NCBI GenBank assembly: GCA_003645115.1
Contig: QNEG01000005.1
Span: 1-17,004, forward strand
Length of the DNA stretch: 17,004 bases
From: a bacterium
Lineage (GTDB): Bacteria > UBP14 > UBA6098 > B30-G16
Direction of reading: 5' to 3'
Shown: one piece after another, positions 1 to 9,251 of the stretch
How the letters are laid out: each line of letters begins with the position of its first letter
Numbering within the stretch: the first letter of the stretch is position 1
The notes under the pieces: generated by a model
Told to the model about the DNA's origin: nothing
What the model saw: only the letters and a program-made list of their open reading frames with translations
The model's database searches: none
Made by a program: the position numbers and the translations under genes

Positions 1-32
1 ATAGTATGTGTTCGAGGAGTGTCAACTCAAAC

Positions 33-60
33 CAGACAAACCAGATAGTTTTTTTATAAA
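33..60 (+). promoter_or_regulatory. weak candidate promoter upstream of the OmpA-family gene
   Basis: CAGACA (33-38), a 16-nt spacer and TATAAA (55-60) resemble a sigma-70-type promoter with 4/6 and 5/6 matches. Transcription would begin near 67 and give a leader of about 107 nt. The region is AT-rich, so chance matches are expected. Nothing else recognisable lies in 1-173 apart from the Shine-Dalgarno sequence AGGAGG just before the ATG at 174. Confidence 0.25.
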
Positions 61-173
61 CTAACTGAATCAAAATTATTGTGGAGGTAAATTTATATCG
101 GCGGGCAGAAAAAACTTTTAATTTCCACACAATTTAATTAAATTTAATCTAAGACGCTAAACAAGGAGGACTT

Positions 174-1334
174 ATGAAAAAGTGTGTATCATCGATTATT
201 TTATTGATTCTTATGGTCAGTGCATTTGCGCAGGTATGGGTGAAGGATGAATGGAAACTGGGCACAGTTAGTCTCGGTCCGGAGTTCGGATTCGGTGATA
301 ATGGACATCTGGATATATCATTAGGAGCGAGATTCAACACGCCAGGATTCGAATATTTAGTGTTCGGAATAAATTTCCAGGGCGGAATTATTTTTCACGA
401 TACGGATAGTCTATTTTATGTAGATGACCAGGGTCATTTATTCCATCGTATCGAGGACTGGAGCAATATAAATTATGAATTCCTTTTTGGCGCAGAATTC
501 GCCCCCCGAGCTAAAATAAATCCATATTTCCTGACTGGAATAGGTATCTGGCGGTATGGGTTCGAAGCACGAGACACAATACTCCACCAGTCTATCGATG
601 TTTCATCATCCGATAATGGAGTCGCTATACCGCTTATTTTCGGCTGTGATTTCGCATTATCAAAACATTTTGCGATTACCGGCTATGTGAAAGCTACACC
701 TTATGCGCAAGACTTGGAAGTAACTATCACCGATTTTGACCAGTATGGCTATCCTGTTTCCAGCCGTGATGAGAGCGTGGGCAAATGGCGTGGATATGTC
801 CATTTCGGGGTGAACCTTTCAGTGCTCATTAGTATTCCATTGCCCACCGATAGCGATGGAGATGGAGTATGGGATGATTTCGATGAATGCCCTAATACTC
901 CTCCAGGAACCATAGTAAATGAGCGAGGATGTCCGTATAAAAAGCCCGGCAGAAAACCGGAAATTAATGTGGAAAAACAATTGCAGGAAAAGGGTGCTTA
1001 TACCACAAATGAAATTCATTTCGAATTCAATAGCGATAAAATCAATCCCGATTCGTATCCAGTATTGGACCAAGTCGGACAGGTTCTGGAAAGACACAAG
1101 GATTGGAAATTGGAAATCGCCGGGCACACCGATTCTATCGGCACGGAAGAATATAATCTTAATTTATCCCAGCGGAGAGCAGAATCGGTTAGAGAATATA
1201 TATTGGAAAATTTCGATGTATTCGCCAGAAATCTGATTGCTCAAGGCTATGGAGAGAGCAAACCAATCGCAGATAATGGTTCCTCCGAGGGCAGAACCAA
1301 AAACAGAAGAGTAGAATTTAAAATAATAAAGTAA
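174..1334 (+). CDS. OmpA-family outer-membrane protein with beta-barrel, TSP3-type calcium loop and peptidoglycan-binding domain
   Basis: The 386-residue product begins with a signal peptide (MKKCVSSIILLILMVSAFA, cleavage expected after residue 19). Residues about 20-222 alternate polar and aromatic/hydrophobic residues like an outer-membrane beta-barrel. Residues about 225-254 form an Asp-rich thrombospondin-type-3 linker (DSDGDGVWDDFDECP). Residues about 281-386 are a typical OmpA C-terminal domain: FNSDKINP, GHTDSIG with Asp320, and LSQRRA with Arg335, the two residues that bind diaminopimelate in OmpA. By family knowledge it tethers the outer membrane to peptidoglycan. The start is supported by AGGAGG a few bases upstream. 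A hairpin separates it from the next gene. It is not necessarily the orthologue of E. coli ompA, so no symbol is given. The barrel is inferred from composition only. Confidence 0.92.
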   Translation: MKKCVSSIILLILMVSAFAQVWVKDEWKLGTVSLGPEFGFGDNGHLDISLGARFNTPGFEYLVFGINFQGGIIFHDTDSLFYVDDQGHLFHRIEDWSNINYEFLFGAEFAPRAKINPYFLTGIGIWRYGFEARDTILHQSIDVSSSDNGVAIPLIFGCDFALSKHFAITGYVKATPYAQDLEVTITDFDQYGYPVSSRDESVGKWRGYVHFGVNLSVLISIPLPTDSDGDGVWDDFDECPNTPPGTIVNERGCPYKKPGRKPEINVEKQLQEKGAYTTNEIHFEFNSDKINPDSYPVLDQVGQVLERHKDWKLEIAGHTDSIGTEEYNLNLSQRRAESVREYILENFDVFARNLIAQGYGESKPIADNGSSEGRTKNRRVEFKIIK

Positions 1335-1342
1335 AATAGTCC

Positions 1343-1372
1343 CGAGAATGTATGGTGCTAATATCATTCTCG
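1343..1372 (+). terminator. stem-loop between the OmpA-family gene and the first FG-GAP gene
   Basis: CGAGAATG (1343-1350) and CATTCTCG (1365-1372) are perfect 8-bp arms around a 14-nt loop, 8 nt after the OmpA-family stop codon. Only a short AATTT follows, so termination would be weak. It could equally be a stabilising or processing hairpin at the 3' end of the ompA-like transcript. Confidence 0.4.
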
Positions 1373-1428
1373 AATTTGTGAAGTTAAATAACAAAAACAA
1401 TCTATAACTGATAATGTGGTGGGGAAGA

Positions 1429-4400
1429 ATGAAATTTTTCGGGAGTGTAATTGTCTTATTGCTACTGGTAGGCTATACCTTTTCATTCGATTTTCAGTGG
1501 CGGTATGGATTATCCAACCAGTATGAAAGGATGTCCTTCGGGGCATCGCCAGCTATCGCCGACCTCGGCAGTGATGTCAATTCCACAGGCGGAGAGCCAA
1601 ACCAATTTATGGAGATAATTACCGGAAGTGATGAATATGGAATCTATGTCGCCGAGGAGGACACCAATTATGTGGGAGTATGGCGCTGTATCGATGCCTT
1701 CGGAAATCTGGAATGGCTGAAGGATACTCGAACCGACGAGTCTCGAAGTTCGGTGGCTGTCCTCGATTTTATAAACACTGGCGACGATATCTTGGAAATC
1801 GCTGGCGGAACCACCAGTGGATGGAATGTAGAAGCACTGGACAGATTCGGCGATATAATATGGACATTTCCATCGCCGCCCAAAACCAGCGGACCATTTA
1901 TGTGGCATTCATCGCCAGCTGTAGCAGACATTGTTCCCGAATCCGAGGGGTTGGAAATTGTTATCGGGAATAATCCCTGCAATTCTATTTTCTGCTTTCA
2001 GGCAGACCCGTTCCGAACTGCGGGAATCGATGATGGAATTAACTATATCGTGGAGGATTACGACGAATGTTTCTATGACTATTCTACATCTGGCGGGACA
2101 GATGGAATAAATTGGGATGTGTTATGGTTCTATGAGACTGTCGGTCCGGTGATTAGCACACCAGCAGTGGGCGATATAAACAATGATGGAGATTTGGATG
2201 TGGTATTCGGCGATGGTTATGCTCCCACTTATTCAATCTCCACTTTTACTGGCGGGAAAATATATTGTTTGGATGGTCCCACTGGAGCACTTCGATGGAT
2301 AGTGAATACCGGCGGTGCACAAATAGTGGAGGCATCGCCCGCACTCGCCGATTTCGATGGCGATGACGACCTGGAATCAATCGTCGGTGCATTCGATTCT
2401 ATGTTATATCTTATCGATGGCGACGAGGACGATGATGGCTTTATTTCCGCCAGTGAAATGATTACTTATCCAATGAGTGATGTTATTAAATCATCCTGCG
2501 CTATCGGCGATGTGAACGGCGATGGAGAATACGAAATAATCGCCTGCGATATGGGGGGAAAAGTAGTGTGCCTTTCATATAATCCACCGGATGTTGTTTC
2601 ACTGCTGTGGGAGACTATGTTGGATGCAGCAATTGTATCATCGCCAGCATTAGCCTGTGAAAATACCGACCCTACACCGTGGACACATTTTTGCGCTAAT
2701 CCGCAGAGAACAAATTTCTACCCAATATCCGGTGAACCGCTATACATATTTGTGGCATCTCTGGGAGGAATACTTTATAACATTTCAGGAGAAACAGGAG
2801 AGATACTGGATTCAATCAGGATTGGTAAAAATGCACATACATCGCCGGTTATCGCAGATATAGATTTGGATTGCCAATATGAATTGGTGATGACCGCATG
2901 CGATACTTTTTCCGATTTTATCCCAGATACCATAGTTTGTTTGAATACCGGACTTTTAGTGCAGGATTGCAGAATTTGTGGCGATTTTATTTCACGAAAG
3001 ATATGTCCAGTTGACGAATTCCCGGTGTTTGTTTCCTGCCCACAGCAGGAAGCTATTTTTGTGTTCGCAGAGACCACTTACTGGGATTATCCCGATACTC
3101 TTAAAACATACATCACTGTCGATGTCCAGAATGACAGCGAAAGCTATACATTGAATTTGATGGGTGGGTCCAATAGAGTCAATTTCCAGAATATTCTTTA
3201 CGATACATTTCAGGTGTCTATCTGGCACAATTGGAATAATGGCGATACAGTGACCATAGTATTGGATTCATTAATTAGCAATGGCGAGTGCCGAACAACT
3301 GTCAGCGAAAGCATAGAATTCATAATCGACTTGGAACCACCGACTATTTCAGTATCGCCCCCGCCGGGAATTATATCCGCTGGAGAATTGTCTCTGGATA
3401 TCACACTGGAGGATGAACTGGCTGGAGTGCGATGGACATCGGTGTATGCTCAACCAATTATCGTTCATCCCGATGGGAATTTAGATACATTATCTACGAT
3501 ATCCGATTTGGATTCTGTTAGGTTCGAGGATTTGCAGGAGGACGATACATTGCTGATTTATGTTAGAGCCTGCGATAGCATACCCGAATATGAATGCACC
3601 TGCGAACCCAATTGCACTGTTTATACTTTGGTCTATCCGATTGCTGGAGCCGGTCCGATAGCCGAACCTGTTTTGCCCCAGGGCATTTCTGCCTGTGTCC
3701 AACAACAAATATGGATTGCACTTACCGATAGCGATGGAGTGGATTCTACAACTATCACTGCACTGATAAACGGCGATACTTTTTCCTGCGCAGATACTTG
3801 CTTGGATTATTCGAATGACACTTTGTTTTTCATTCCACCGGAATCATTCTGGGATGGTGTAGAAACAGTGCAGGTGGAACTTATTTCTGCGGACGATTTA
3901 CACGGAAACACTCTCGCTAATCCATTGGAATGGATATTCTATCTCGATTTCGAACCACCCGATGGACAAATGACCACTCCAGAACCATTCGATACTATTA
4001 TAAATATTCATCATAATGTAGAAATCGAATTTAGTGATAATTTCGCTGGTGTATGGCTGGATTCGAGTTGGTTACAAATCGATGCATTGCATTCACTTCG
4101 AATTGATTTATCTGAAATCATAGTGAATATCGACGAGGATTCACTATTCGGAGAAATTATATTCCAACCGGAGAATTTTTCTATGGTTTGGATTCCCGGG
4201 GAAACTGTAGATGTTTACCTCCATTTATGTGATAAACCCGATACCTGCGGTCCAAATTGTGCAGATTTCCAGTGGAGATTCTTTATTATGCCCAATTTCG
4301 GTTGTTCGCGAATGCCAAATCCATTCACTCCCAATTCCGATGAAATAAATGACTATTGCCAATTTACTTTTCCTGGATTATTATTCAAGAAAGCAAATAT

Positions 4401-4590
4401 ATTTATTTATGATAAGTATGGAATATTGGTAAGAGATATCAGTATCACTCCCGGCGCAGATGCGAAACAATCCGCTCGCTGGGATGGCAAGGATTACAAT
4501 GGCAAAAACCTTCCACAAGGACTTTATATCTATATAGTCGAAGTGGATGGAGAAATAGTCTGCGAGGGAACGGTGACTATTGCCAGATAA
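1429..4590 (+). CDS. giant secreted FG-GAP/VCBS propeller protein with Ig-like domains and a CHU_C-like sorting tail
   Basis: The start at 1429 gives 1053 residues and a clean signal peptide (MKFFGSVIVLLLLVGYTFSF), with GGTGGGGA just upstream. An in-frame ATG at 1414 would add MWWGR and has no Shine-Dalgarno. Residues about 35-490 hold seven or eight FG-GAP/VCBS-like repeats with SPAVADI or TPAVGDI starts and LEIVIG or LDVVFG ends, suggesting a beta-propeller. A canonical EF-hand loop (DEDDDGFISASE, 2422-2457) lies inside it. Residues about 600-950 are Ig-like/beta-sandwich repeats with DLEPP linkers and many paired cysteines. The last 95 or so residues (NPFTPNSD, FIYDKYG, WDGKDYNGKNLPQGLYIY) match the gliding-motility-associated C-terminal domain, a known type IX secretion signal in Bacteroidetes. 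Function is unknown; a surface adhesin or matrix protein is an inference. It is a tandem paralogue of the next gene, 32 nt away. Confidence 0.86.
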   Translation: MKFFGSVIVLLLLVGYTFSFDFQWRYGLSNQYERMSFGASPAIADLGSDVNSTGGEPNQFMEIITGSDEYGIYVAEEDTNYVGVWRCIDAFGNLEWLKDTRTDESRSSVAVLDFINTGDDILEIAGGTTSGWNVEALDRFGDIIWTFPSPPKTSGPFMWHSSPAVADIVPESEGLEIVIGNNPCNSIFCFQADPFRTAGIDDGINYIVEDYDECFYDYSTSGGTDGINWDVLWFYETVGPVISTPAVGDINNDGDLDVVFGDGYAPTYSISTFTGGKIYCLDGPTGALRWIVNTGGAQIVEASPALADFDGDDDLESIVGAFDSMLYLIDGDEDDDGFISASEMITYPMSDVIKSSCAIGDVNGDGEYEIIACDMGGKVVCLSYNPPDVVSLLWETMLDAAIVSSPALACENTDPTPWTHFCANPQRTNFYPISGEPLYIFVASLGGILYNISGETGEILDSIRIGKNAHTSPVIADIDLDCQYELVMTACDTFSDFIPDTIVCLNTGLLVQDCRICGDFISRKICPVDEFPVFVSCPQQEAIFVFAETTYWDYPDTLKTYITVDVQNDSESYTLNLMGGSNRVNFQNILYDTFQVSIWHNWNNGDTVTIVLDSLISNGECRTTVSESIEFIIDLEPPTISVSPPPGIISAGELSLDITLEDELAGVRWTSVYAQPIIVHPDGNLDTLSTISDLDSVRFEDLQEDDTLLIYVRACDSIPEYECTCEPNCTVYTLVYPIAGAGPIAEPVLPQGISACVQQQIWIALTDSDGVDSTTITALINGDTFSCADTCLDYSNDTLFFIPPESFWDGVETVQVELISADDLHGNTLANPLEWIFYLDFEPPDGQMTTPEPFDTIINIHHNVEIEFSDNFAGVWLDSSWLQIDALHSLRIDLSEIIVNIDEDSLFGEIIFQPENFSMVWIPGETVDVYLHLCDKPDTCGPNCADFQWRFFIMPNFGCSRMPNPFTPNSDEINDYCQFTFPGLLFKKANIFIYDKYGILVRDISITPGADAKQSARWDGKDYNGKNLPQGLYIYIVEVDGEIVCEGTVTIAR

Positions 4591-4622
4591 TGAAAATTGA
4601 AATAATTTAGGAGGTATTCACA

Positions 4623-7600
4623 ATGAATACTAATAAGTGGAGTGTATTATTGTTAGTGATATTATTGGTCGGATGTGCCGATGCGGATTTAATTCCCAAA
4701 TGGAACTATCCATTGGCTGGAGACACTTTGGCTATAGCTTACGATAGGATGCTTTACGGAGCGAGCGCAGGGATAGTGAATTTACCCGGAGTAAATACCG
4801 TTGGCACCGACCCAGATGATTGGCTGGAAATAGTTATCGGCAGCGAGGAATTGACTAATCCAGAGGACCCGGATGATTCTTCCAGTGGTGTATGGCGTTG
4901 TCTGGATGCGCAGGGAAACTTGGAATGGTATCGTGGCACCGGAACGGATGAAGCTCGTAGTTCGGTAGCTATTATAGATTTCTATGGTTCCGATGGCTAT
5001 CTCGACATAGTCGGTGGAACCACCAGCGGTTGGAATGTAGAGGCTATGGATAGATTCGGGAATTTCCTGTGGACTTTTCCAGCACCACCAGAATTAGCCG
5101 GTCCATATTCCTGGCATTCTTCACCAGCAGTGGCGGATATCGTCCCGGATGTCCCGGGATTAGAAATTGTTATCGGTTGCAATGCGGGAAGAGATACCAC
5201 CGATGTAATCCATTGGGGTATGTGGTGCTTTCAGGCTGACCCATCGGACAGTATCGACGACGGAATTACATCGTTAGGATGGGCAGATTATCCATCACCG
5301 CCTGGAGGAACCGATGGTATCCACTGGGATGTTCTGTGGTTCTATCCCACCGATGCTCCGGTAATTTCCACCCCCTGTCTGGTGGATATGAACGACGATG
5401 GAAATGTGGATGTGGTATTCGGAACCGGATGGCTGGGCGGGACATTTGATGACTTAGGCGCACCAGGTGGAAAAATAATTTGTTTGGATGGTATCGATGG
5501 AACATCGTTGTGGGAATATTCCACAGGTGGTTCATATCCGGCGGTGTCCAGTTCGCCCGCTGCCGCCGATTTCGATGATGATGGCGATTTCGAAATCGTG
5601 GTGGGTGCATACGATGGCGGAATTTATTTTATCGATGGCGACGAAGATGACGATGGAATAATATCATCAGATGAAATGACAGTATATATGCATTGGGAGG
5701 AAATCGTATCATCACCAGCTATCGCCGATGTGGATGGCGATGACAGATATGAAGTAATTATCGGGATGACTGGAGGATATCTTAATTGTTTCGAATACTA
5801 TCCAGAAACTGATACATTCGCACTGGAATGGAGTGTGGAGATAGGGGAAGCGATAATATCTTCACCAGCTATTGCCGGCGATCCGGATGACCCCACTCCT
5901 TGGCAATTTTTTCGCAAGGATGTGAAAAGAACAGGATTCTATCCACATATGGGCAGGATATTGCATATTTTTGTGGGAGCATTTTCTGGGACCAGTGGAG
6001 CATACTTATTTCAGGTTCGAGGCGATGGAGTTATTATAGACTCGGCTTATATCGGACAGGAGGTCTATGCATCACCAGTTCTGGCTGACATAGATAATGA
6101 TTGCCTGCTGGATATAGTAATTACAGGGGCTAATGAATCGCTCCTCGGTATGCCAGGTCCAGATACCGTTTTCTGTTTCGGCACCGATATTTCTATCGCC
6201 GGCTGCGAAATCGAAGAATTTAATCCATACATCACAGATGTTTTCACTGAGGGATGTTCGCTGGTATATGCTACCGTATGCGTTTATGATGAGGATTCCA
6301 ACTATGTCAGAGGATTGGATATTTCCAATTTTGGATTTTTGGAAAATGATATTCCAATTATCCCACCCAGATTGGAATTGCTGAATGAATGCCCACCAGA
6401 AACTGCTCGAGTAGATGTGGTGCTACTGTTCGATTTCTCCACCAGTATGGATGATGAGGTGGGTTTGTTGTATTCCCATGTGCCAGAATTTATTTCCGCA
6501 TTATCCGAGGTAGATTATCGAATCGGTGCACTGGTATTCAATGGCTGTCCACTCGAGACTGGTGGAATATGTGAACAAATTCGGACTGCATTTACCGGAC
6601 CATCCGCCTGTGCTCTCGACCTGATTGCGGGTCCAGATTGGTGGGCAACAGATTCCATAGAATTTGCCTGCCTATTCGATGCAGTGATGGAAATGTATGG
6701 ATGGCCCCCAGGCAGTCGTGGTTCGGGAAATGAAGACCAATATGGCGCAATTATTCGAGCAAATGAATGGTTCGATTTTCGTCCCGATGCACAAAAGGTA
6801 TTTGTCCTGCTCACCGATGAAAGACCCATTGTCTCCGCATCCTGCGACCCTGTATGGGGAGAAATACCGTATTCCTGGGAGGAATATCCGCCCGATTCCA
6901 TTATCGATTACTGCCTCGAGGAGAGTATTATCGTTATTCCAGTCACTCCTGAAAACGGCGAATTCTCATATTATACAGTTTACGAACCAGAAAGTAGAAT
7001 TTGGTATTCGGGCTATTATGAACTCGGTTCCGCTACTGGCGGGAATTGGTTCAATCTCTACTCGGAGGACTGGAGTGAGTTGGTTACCGCAATCGCCGAG
7101 GAAATTGCCGAGGATTCCTGTTGCTATCAATTTGCCTGGCGAGAAACTTTATTCTGTGTGGACTCAATCGACCTACAGGTAAATGTATTCTCAGGTGAGA
7201 TTTACGGAGTAGATGATACCGTATATAATGCACTTTGTCCACCACATTTATCGTTATCTATGCCATCGCCCTGTGGCGGAATTACATCCTGCCCAGGATT
7301 GGGATTTACTTATACTCTAAACAATCCATCCGATGGAGAAATTGTCCCAGCGAGTGTGATAATTATAGTAAATGACGATACACTTACCGCAGATAGCGAT
7401 GGAATGGTTATTTCAGGAACAGGTATCGCATATACTCCGCCTACTTCCTGGTCCCATGCCGATACAGTTACTTTCTGGGTAGATAGAGTAGAAAACGAGA
7501 ATGGCTGTGTATCTTTCACTCCGCCCTGTTCATTTTTAGTGGATTTAGTTCCCCCCGAGGTAGTGGATAATGTCCCCGCAGATGGCGAAACACTTTCCAA

Positions 7601-9152
7601 TCCTGAAGAAATCACGGTATCGGCGCGACTGTTCGATGATTTCTCCGGTGTGGATACTTCCATTTTCTCGATGGAAAATGTATATATCCGAAGAGCTCTC
7701 GATACTTTAGAATACGATTCATTATATTTTGGAGATTCGCTTCATTTTACGATAGATGGAATAGAATGGCTCGGCGATGGAAACTATACAGTATGCGTGC
7801 GTGATTTATATGATTCCCCGGATTATCCATATTGTGCTCCAAATAATATGTATCAATTCTGCTGGGATTTCTGGTTGATATCGGTGGAAAGACTGGTCTG
7901 GTTTGGCGATACTAATGCTCACGCTTGCGATACCGCATATATCCCGCTATTTGTGGATAGTCTGACCGGTTCCAGTTATTATTCGATGGATGTATGGTTC
8001 ACTACAGATTTTACCTTGCTCGAACCAGTCGATATTTGCACATCGGAGGTAATCGTTCCTATTGCAGATTATCAATTGAACGAGATTATCCCAGATTCAT
8101 TATGGCATATTCATATCCAGTGGGATGACACTGTTTCCGGTATCGATGGTGGTGTAGTGTTCTACCTGATGGCATCGACAAATTGTAATGCGCGAGGCGG
8201 CGATTTTACATCGGTTATTATCGATTCCGCATATTTTAATGATGGCTACCCGAAAGCTAACTGGGAACACGGTTTTTTCTATGCATTGTGGAATGTTAAT
8301 CCCTGGGTGATGGAAATAATCCTGGAGCGAGTGGACGATATTTATAAGCGTCGGACATTGGCTATCGGTGCCACACCCACCGGAACTGAATTTTTCGACC
8401 CAGAATTGGATATAATATATCCGGAACCGCCACCTACAGAGGTGGATGCATATATCAAATTATATGACCCCGACCGACCTGCAATCAGAAAATTATTGCG
8501 CTCCATTCAGGGATACCACTTCCCAGATATTTGGATTATCAAGACAGATTCCGATAGTGGTCTGTTTGTCCATTGGAATCCCAGCTATTTGCCCGAGGGT
8601 GTGTTCGAATTAAATGGTTTCCTGGATATGAAAAGGGACACATCATATAACTGGAATGTTTCCGAGGAAGAATCACTGGTGATAAAATGGTATTTCCCTA
8701 CATTCGCCAGGAACGATTTGGCGCTGGATTTTGGTTGGAACTTAATTTCATTCCCATACTTGCCCATAGACCATACTCCCGAGGAAATATTTTCTACCTC
8801 TCCGATAATGCTGGGGTATAATGTGATAACTCATTCCTATTATATTCCCGATGCACCCGAGGCTGGAGCAGGTTATTGGGTATTTTCTATGACCGATTCA
8901 TTGTTCCCTATGGCAGGTATCCCAGTGGAAAACTATACAAGATTTATATATCGTGGATGGAATCTTATCGGTGATATAAATCGACCCATTCCTGCGGACT
9001 CTCTGCAAACCGAACCACCGGGTATGTTATTGCCTGGAATATGGTTGTTCGATACTGCGATTCGTTCATATCAACCGGCGGGAGATACTCTATACCCCGG
9101 AGCAGGTTTCTGGATATTCTCCATCGGCGATGGAATGATACATCTGCCATAA
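4623..9152 (+). CDS. giant predicted lipoprotein: FG-GAP propeller, VWA, Ig-like, cohesin-like and GWNLIS modules
   Basis: The 1509-residue product starts 12 nt after the beginning of a strong AGGAGG. LLVGC places a lipobox cysteine at residue 18, so lipid anchoring is predicted. Residues about 25-510 parallel the FG-GAP region of the preceding gene, including GGTTSGWNVE and an EF-hand loop (DEDDDGIISSDE, 5640-5675). Residues about 597-830 are a von Willebrand A domain with MIDAS DFSTS (Asp604, Ser606, Ser608), a second Asp in LLTDERP (732) and the typical ATGG end. Ig-like segments follow. Residues about 1087-1225 resemble a cohesin/beta-sandwich fold (IPLFVDSLTG, GGVVFYLMAS, FNDGYP). Two GWNLI modules (from 1371 and 1445) close the protein, each ending in GAG(Y/F)W(V/I)FS. 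Metal-dependent binding on the cell surface is inferred from the VWA domain. The ligand is unknown, and no enzymatic motif was seen. Confidence 0.86.
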   Translation: MNTNKWSVLLLVILLVGCADADLIPKWNYPLAGDTLAIAYDRMLYGASAGIVNLPGVNTVGTDPDDWLEIVIGSEELTNPEDPDDSSSGVWRCLDAQGNLEWYRGTGTDEARSSVAIIDFYGSDGYLDIVGGTTSGWNVEAMDRFGNFLWTFPAPPELAGPYSWHSSPAVADIVPDVPGLEIVIGCNAGRDTTDVIHWGMWCFQADPSDSIDDGITSLGWADYPSPPGGTDGIHWDVLWFYPTDAPVISTPCLVDMNDDGNVDVVFGTGWLGGTFDDLGAPGGKIICLDGIDGTSLWEYSTGGSYPAVSSSPAAADFDDDGDFEIVVGAYDGGIYFIDGDEDDDGIISSDEMTVYMHWEEIVSSPAIADVDGDDRYEVIIGMTGGYLNCFEYYPETDTFALEWSVEIGEAIISSPAIAGDPDDPTPWQFFRKDVKRTGFYPHMGRILHIFVGAFSGTSGAYLFQVRGDGVIIDSAYIGQEVYASPVLADIDNDCLLDIVITGANESLLGMPGPDTVFCFGTDISIAGCEIEEFNPYITDVFTEGCSLVYATVCVYDEDSNYVRGLDISNFGFLENDIPIIPPRLELLNECPPETARVDVVLLFDFSTSMDDEVGLLYSHVPEFISALSEVDYRIGALVFNGCPLETGGICEQIRTAFTGPSACALDLIAGPDWWATDSIEFACLFDAVMEMYGWPPGSRGSGNEDQYGAIIRANEWFDFRPDAQKVFVLLTDERPIVSASCDPVWGEIPYSWEEYPPDSIIDYCLEESIIVIPVTPENGEFSYYTVYEPESRIWYSGYYELGSATGGNWFNLYSEDWSELVTAIAEEIAEDSCCYQFAWRETLFCVDSIDLQVNVFSGEIYGVDDTVYNALCPPHLSLSMPSPCGGITSCPGLGFTYTLNNPSDGEIVPASVIIIVNDDTLTADSDGMVISGTGIAYTPPTSWSHADTVTFWVDRVENENGCVSFTPPCSFLVDLVPPEVVDNVPADGETLSNPEEITVSARLFDDFSGVDTSIFSMENVYIRRALDTLEYDSLYFGDSLHFTIDGIEWLGDGNYTVCVRDLYDSPDYPYCAPNNMYQFCWDFWLISVERLVWFGDTNAHACDTAYIPLFVDSLTGSSYYSMDVWFTTDFTLLEPVDICTSEVIVPIADYQLNEIIPDSLWHIHIQWDDTVSGIDGGVVFYLMASTNCNARGGDFTSVIIDSAYFNDGYPKANWEHGFFYALWNVNPWVMEIILERVDDIYKRRTLAIGATPTGTEFFDPELDIIYPEPPPTEVDAYIKLYDPDRPAIRKLLRSIQGYHFPDIWIIKTDSDSGLFVHWNPSYLPEGVFELNGFLDMKRDTSYNWNVSEEESLVIKWYFPTFARNDLALDFGWNLISFPYLPIDHTPEEIFSTSPIMLGYNVITHSYYIPDAPEAGAGYWVFSMTDSLFPMAGIPVENYTRFIYRGWNLIGDINRPIPADSLQTEPPGMLLPGIWLFDTAIRSYQPAGDTLYPGAGFWIFSIGDGMIHLP

Positions 9153-9201
9153 GAGAAAATTGCTCCACCACTATATAGTTAGCTAAACTATCCCATCACA
9201 A

Positions 9202-9222
9202 ATTTCAATTTATTATTGAAAT
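9202..9222. other. perfect inverted repeat in the miaB leader region
   Basis: ATTTCAAT and ATTGAAAT are perfect 8-bp arms around TTATT. A weaker palindrome (ATAGTT, AGCTA loop, AACTAT) sits just before it at 9175-9191. Neither has a following T-run, so they are poor intrinsic terminators. They may be an operator or a transcript-end hairpin of the preceding giant gene. The right arm overlaps the possible -35 hexamer of miaB. Confidence 0.35.
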
Positions 9223-9243
9223 CTTCGGGATAATATGTATTTT
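9216..9243 (+). promoter_or_regulatory. candidate promoter placing the miaB transcript start at or next to its ATG
   Basis: TTGAAA (9216-9221), a 16-nt spacer and TATTTT (9238-9243) have the geometry of a sigma-70-type promoter. The predicted start near 9250 lies 0-3 nt before the miaB ATG at 9252, and no Shine-Dalgarno sequence is present. The -10 matches only 4/6. GATAAT at 9229-9234 is an alternative -10 without a good -35. Confidence 0.35.
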
Positions 9244-9251
9244 TCCACACT

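Noticed and set aside
1414..1428. Earlier ATG adding MWWGR to the first giant protein
   Set aside because: It has no Shine-Dalgarno and puts an unusual WW before the signal peptide. The ATG at 1429 has GGTGGGGA upstream and a standard signal peptide. TATAAC at 1403 could support a leaderless start at 1414, but no -35 fits.
1807..5044. Repeated GATGG/TCGCCAGCT stretches as a possible CRISPR or satellite array
   Set aside because: The repeats are irregularly spaced and in frame, and they encode the SPAIAD and DGDG motifs of FG-GAP blades. There are no uniform repeats or spacers.
5266..5610. Minus-strand 114-codon His/Arg-rich frame
   Set aside because: The His/Arg/Pro composition is the reverse reading of Asp/Gly-rich GATGG codons of the FG-GAP repeats.
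6697..7182. Plus-strand 161-codon frame inside the second giant gene
   Set aside because: It is an alternative frame of the VWA region. The giant gene has clear domain content in its own frame, and this one has none.
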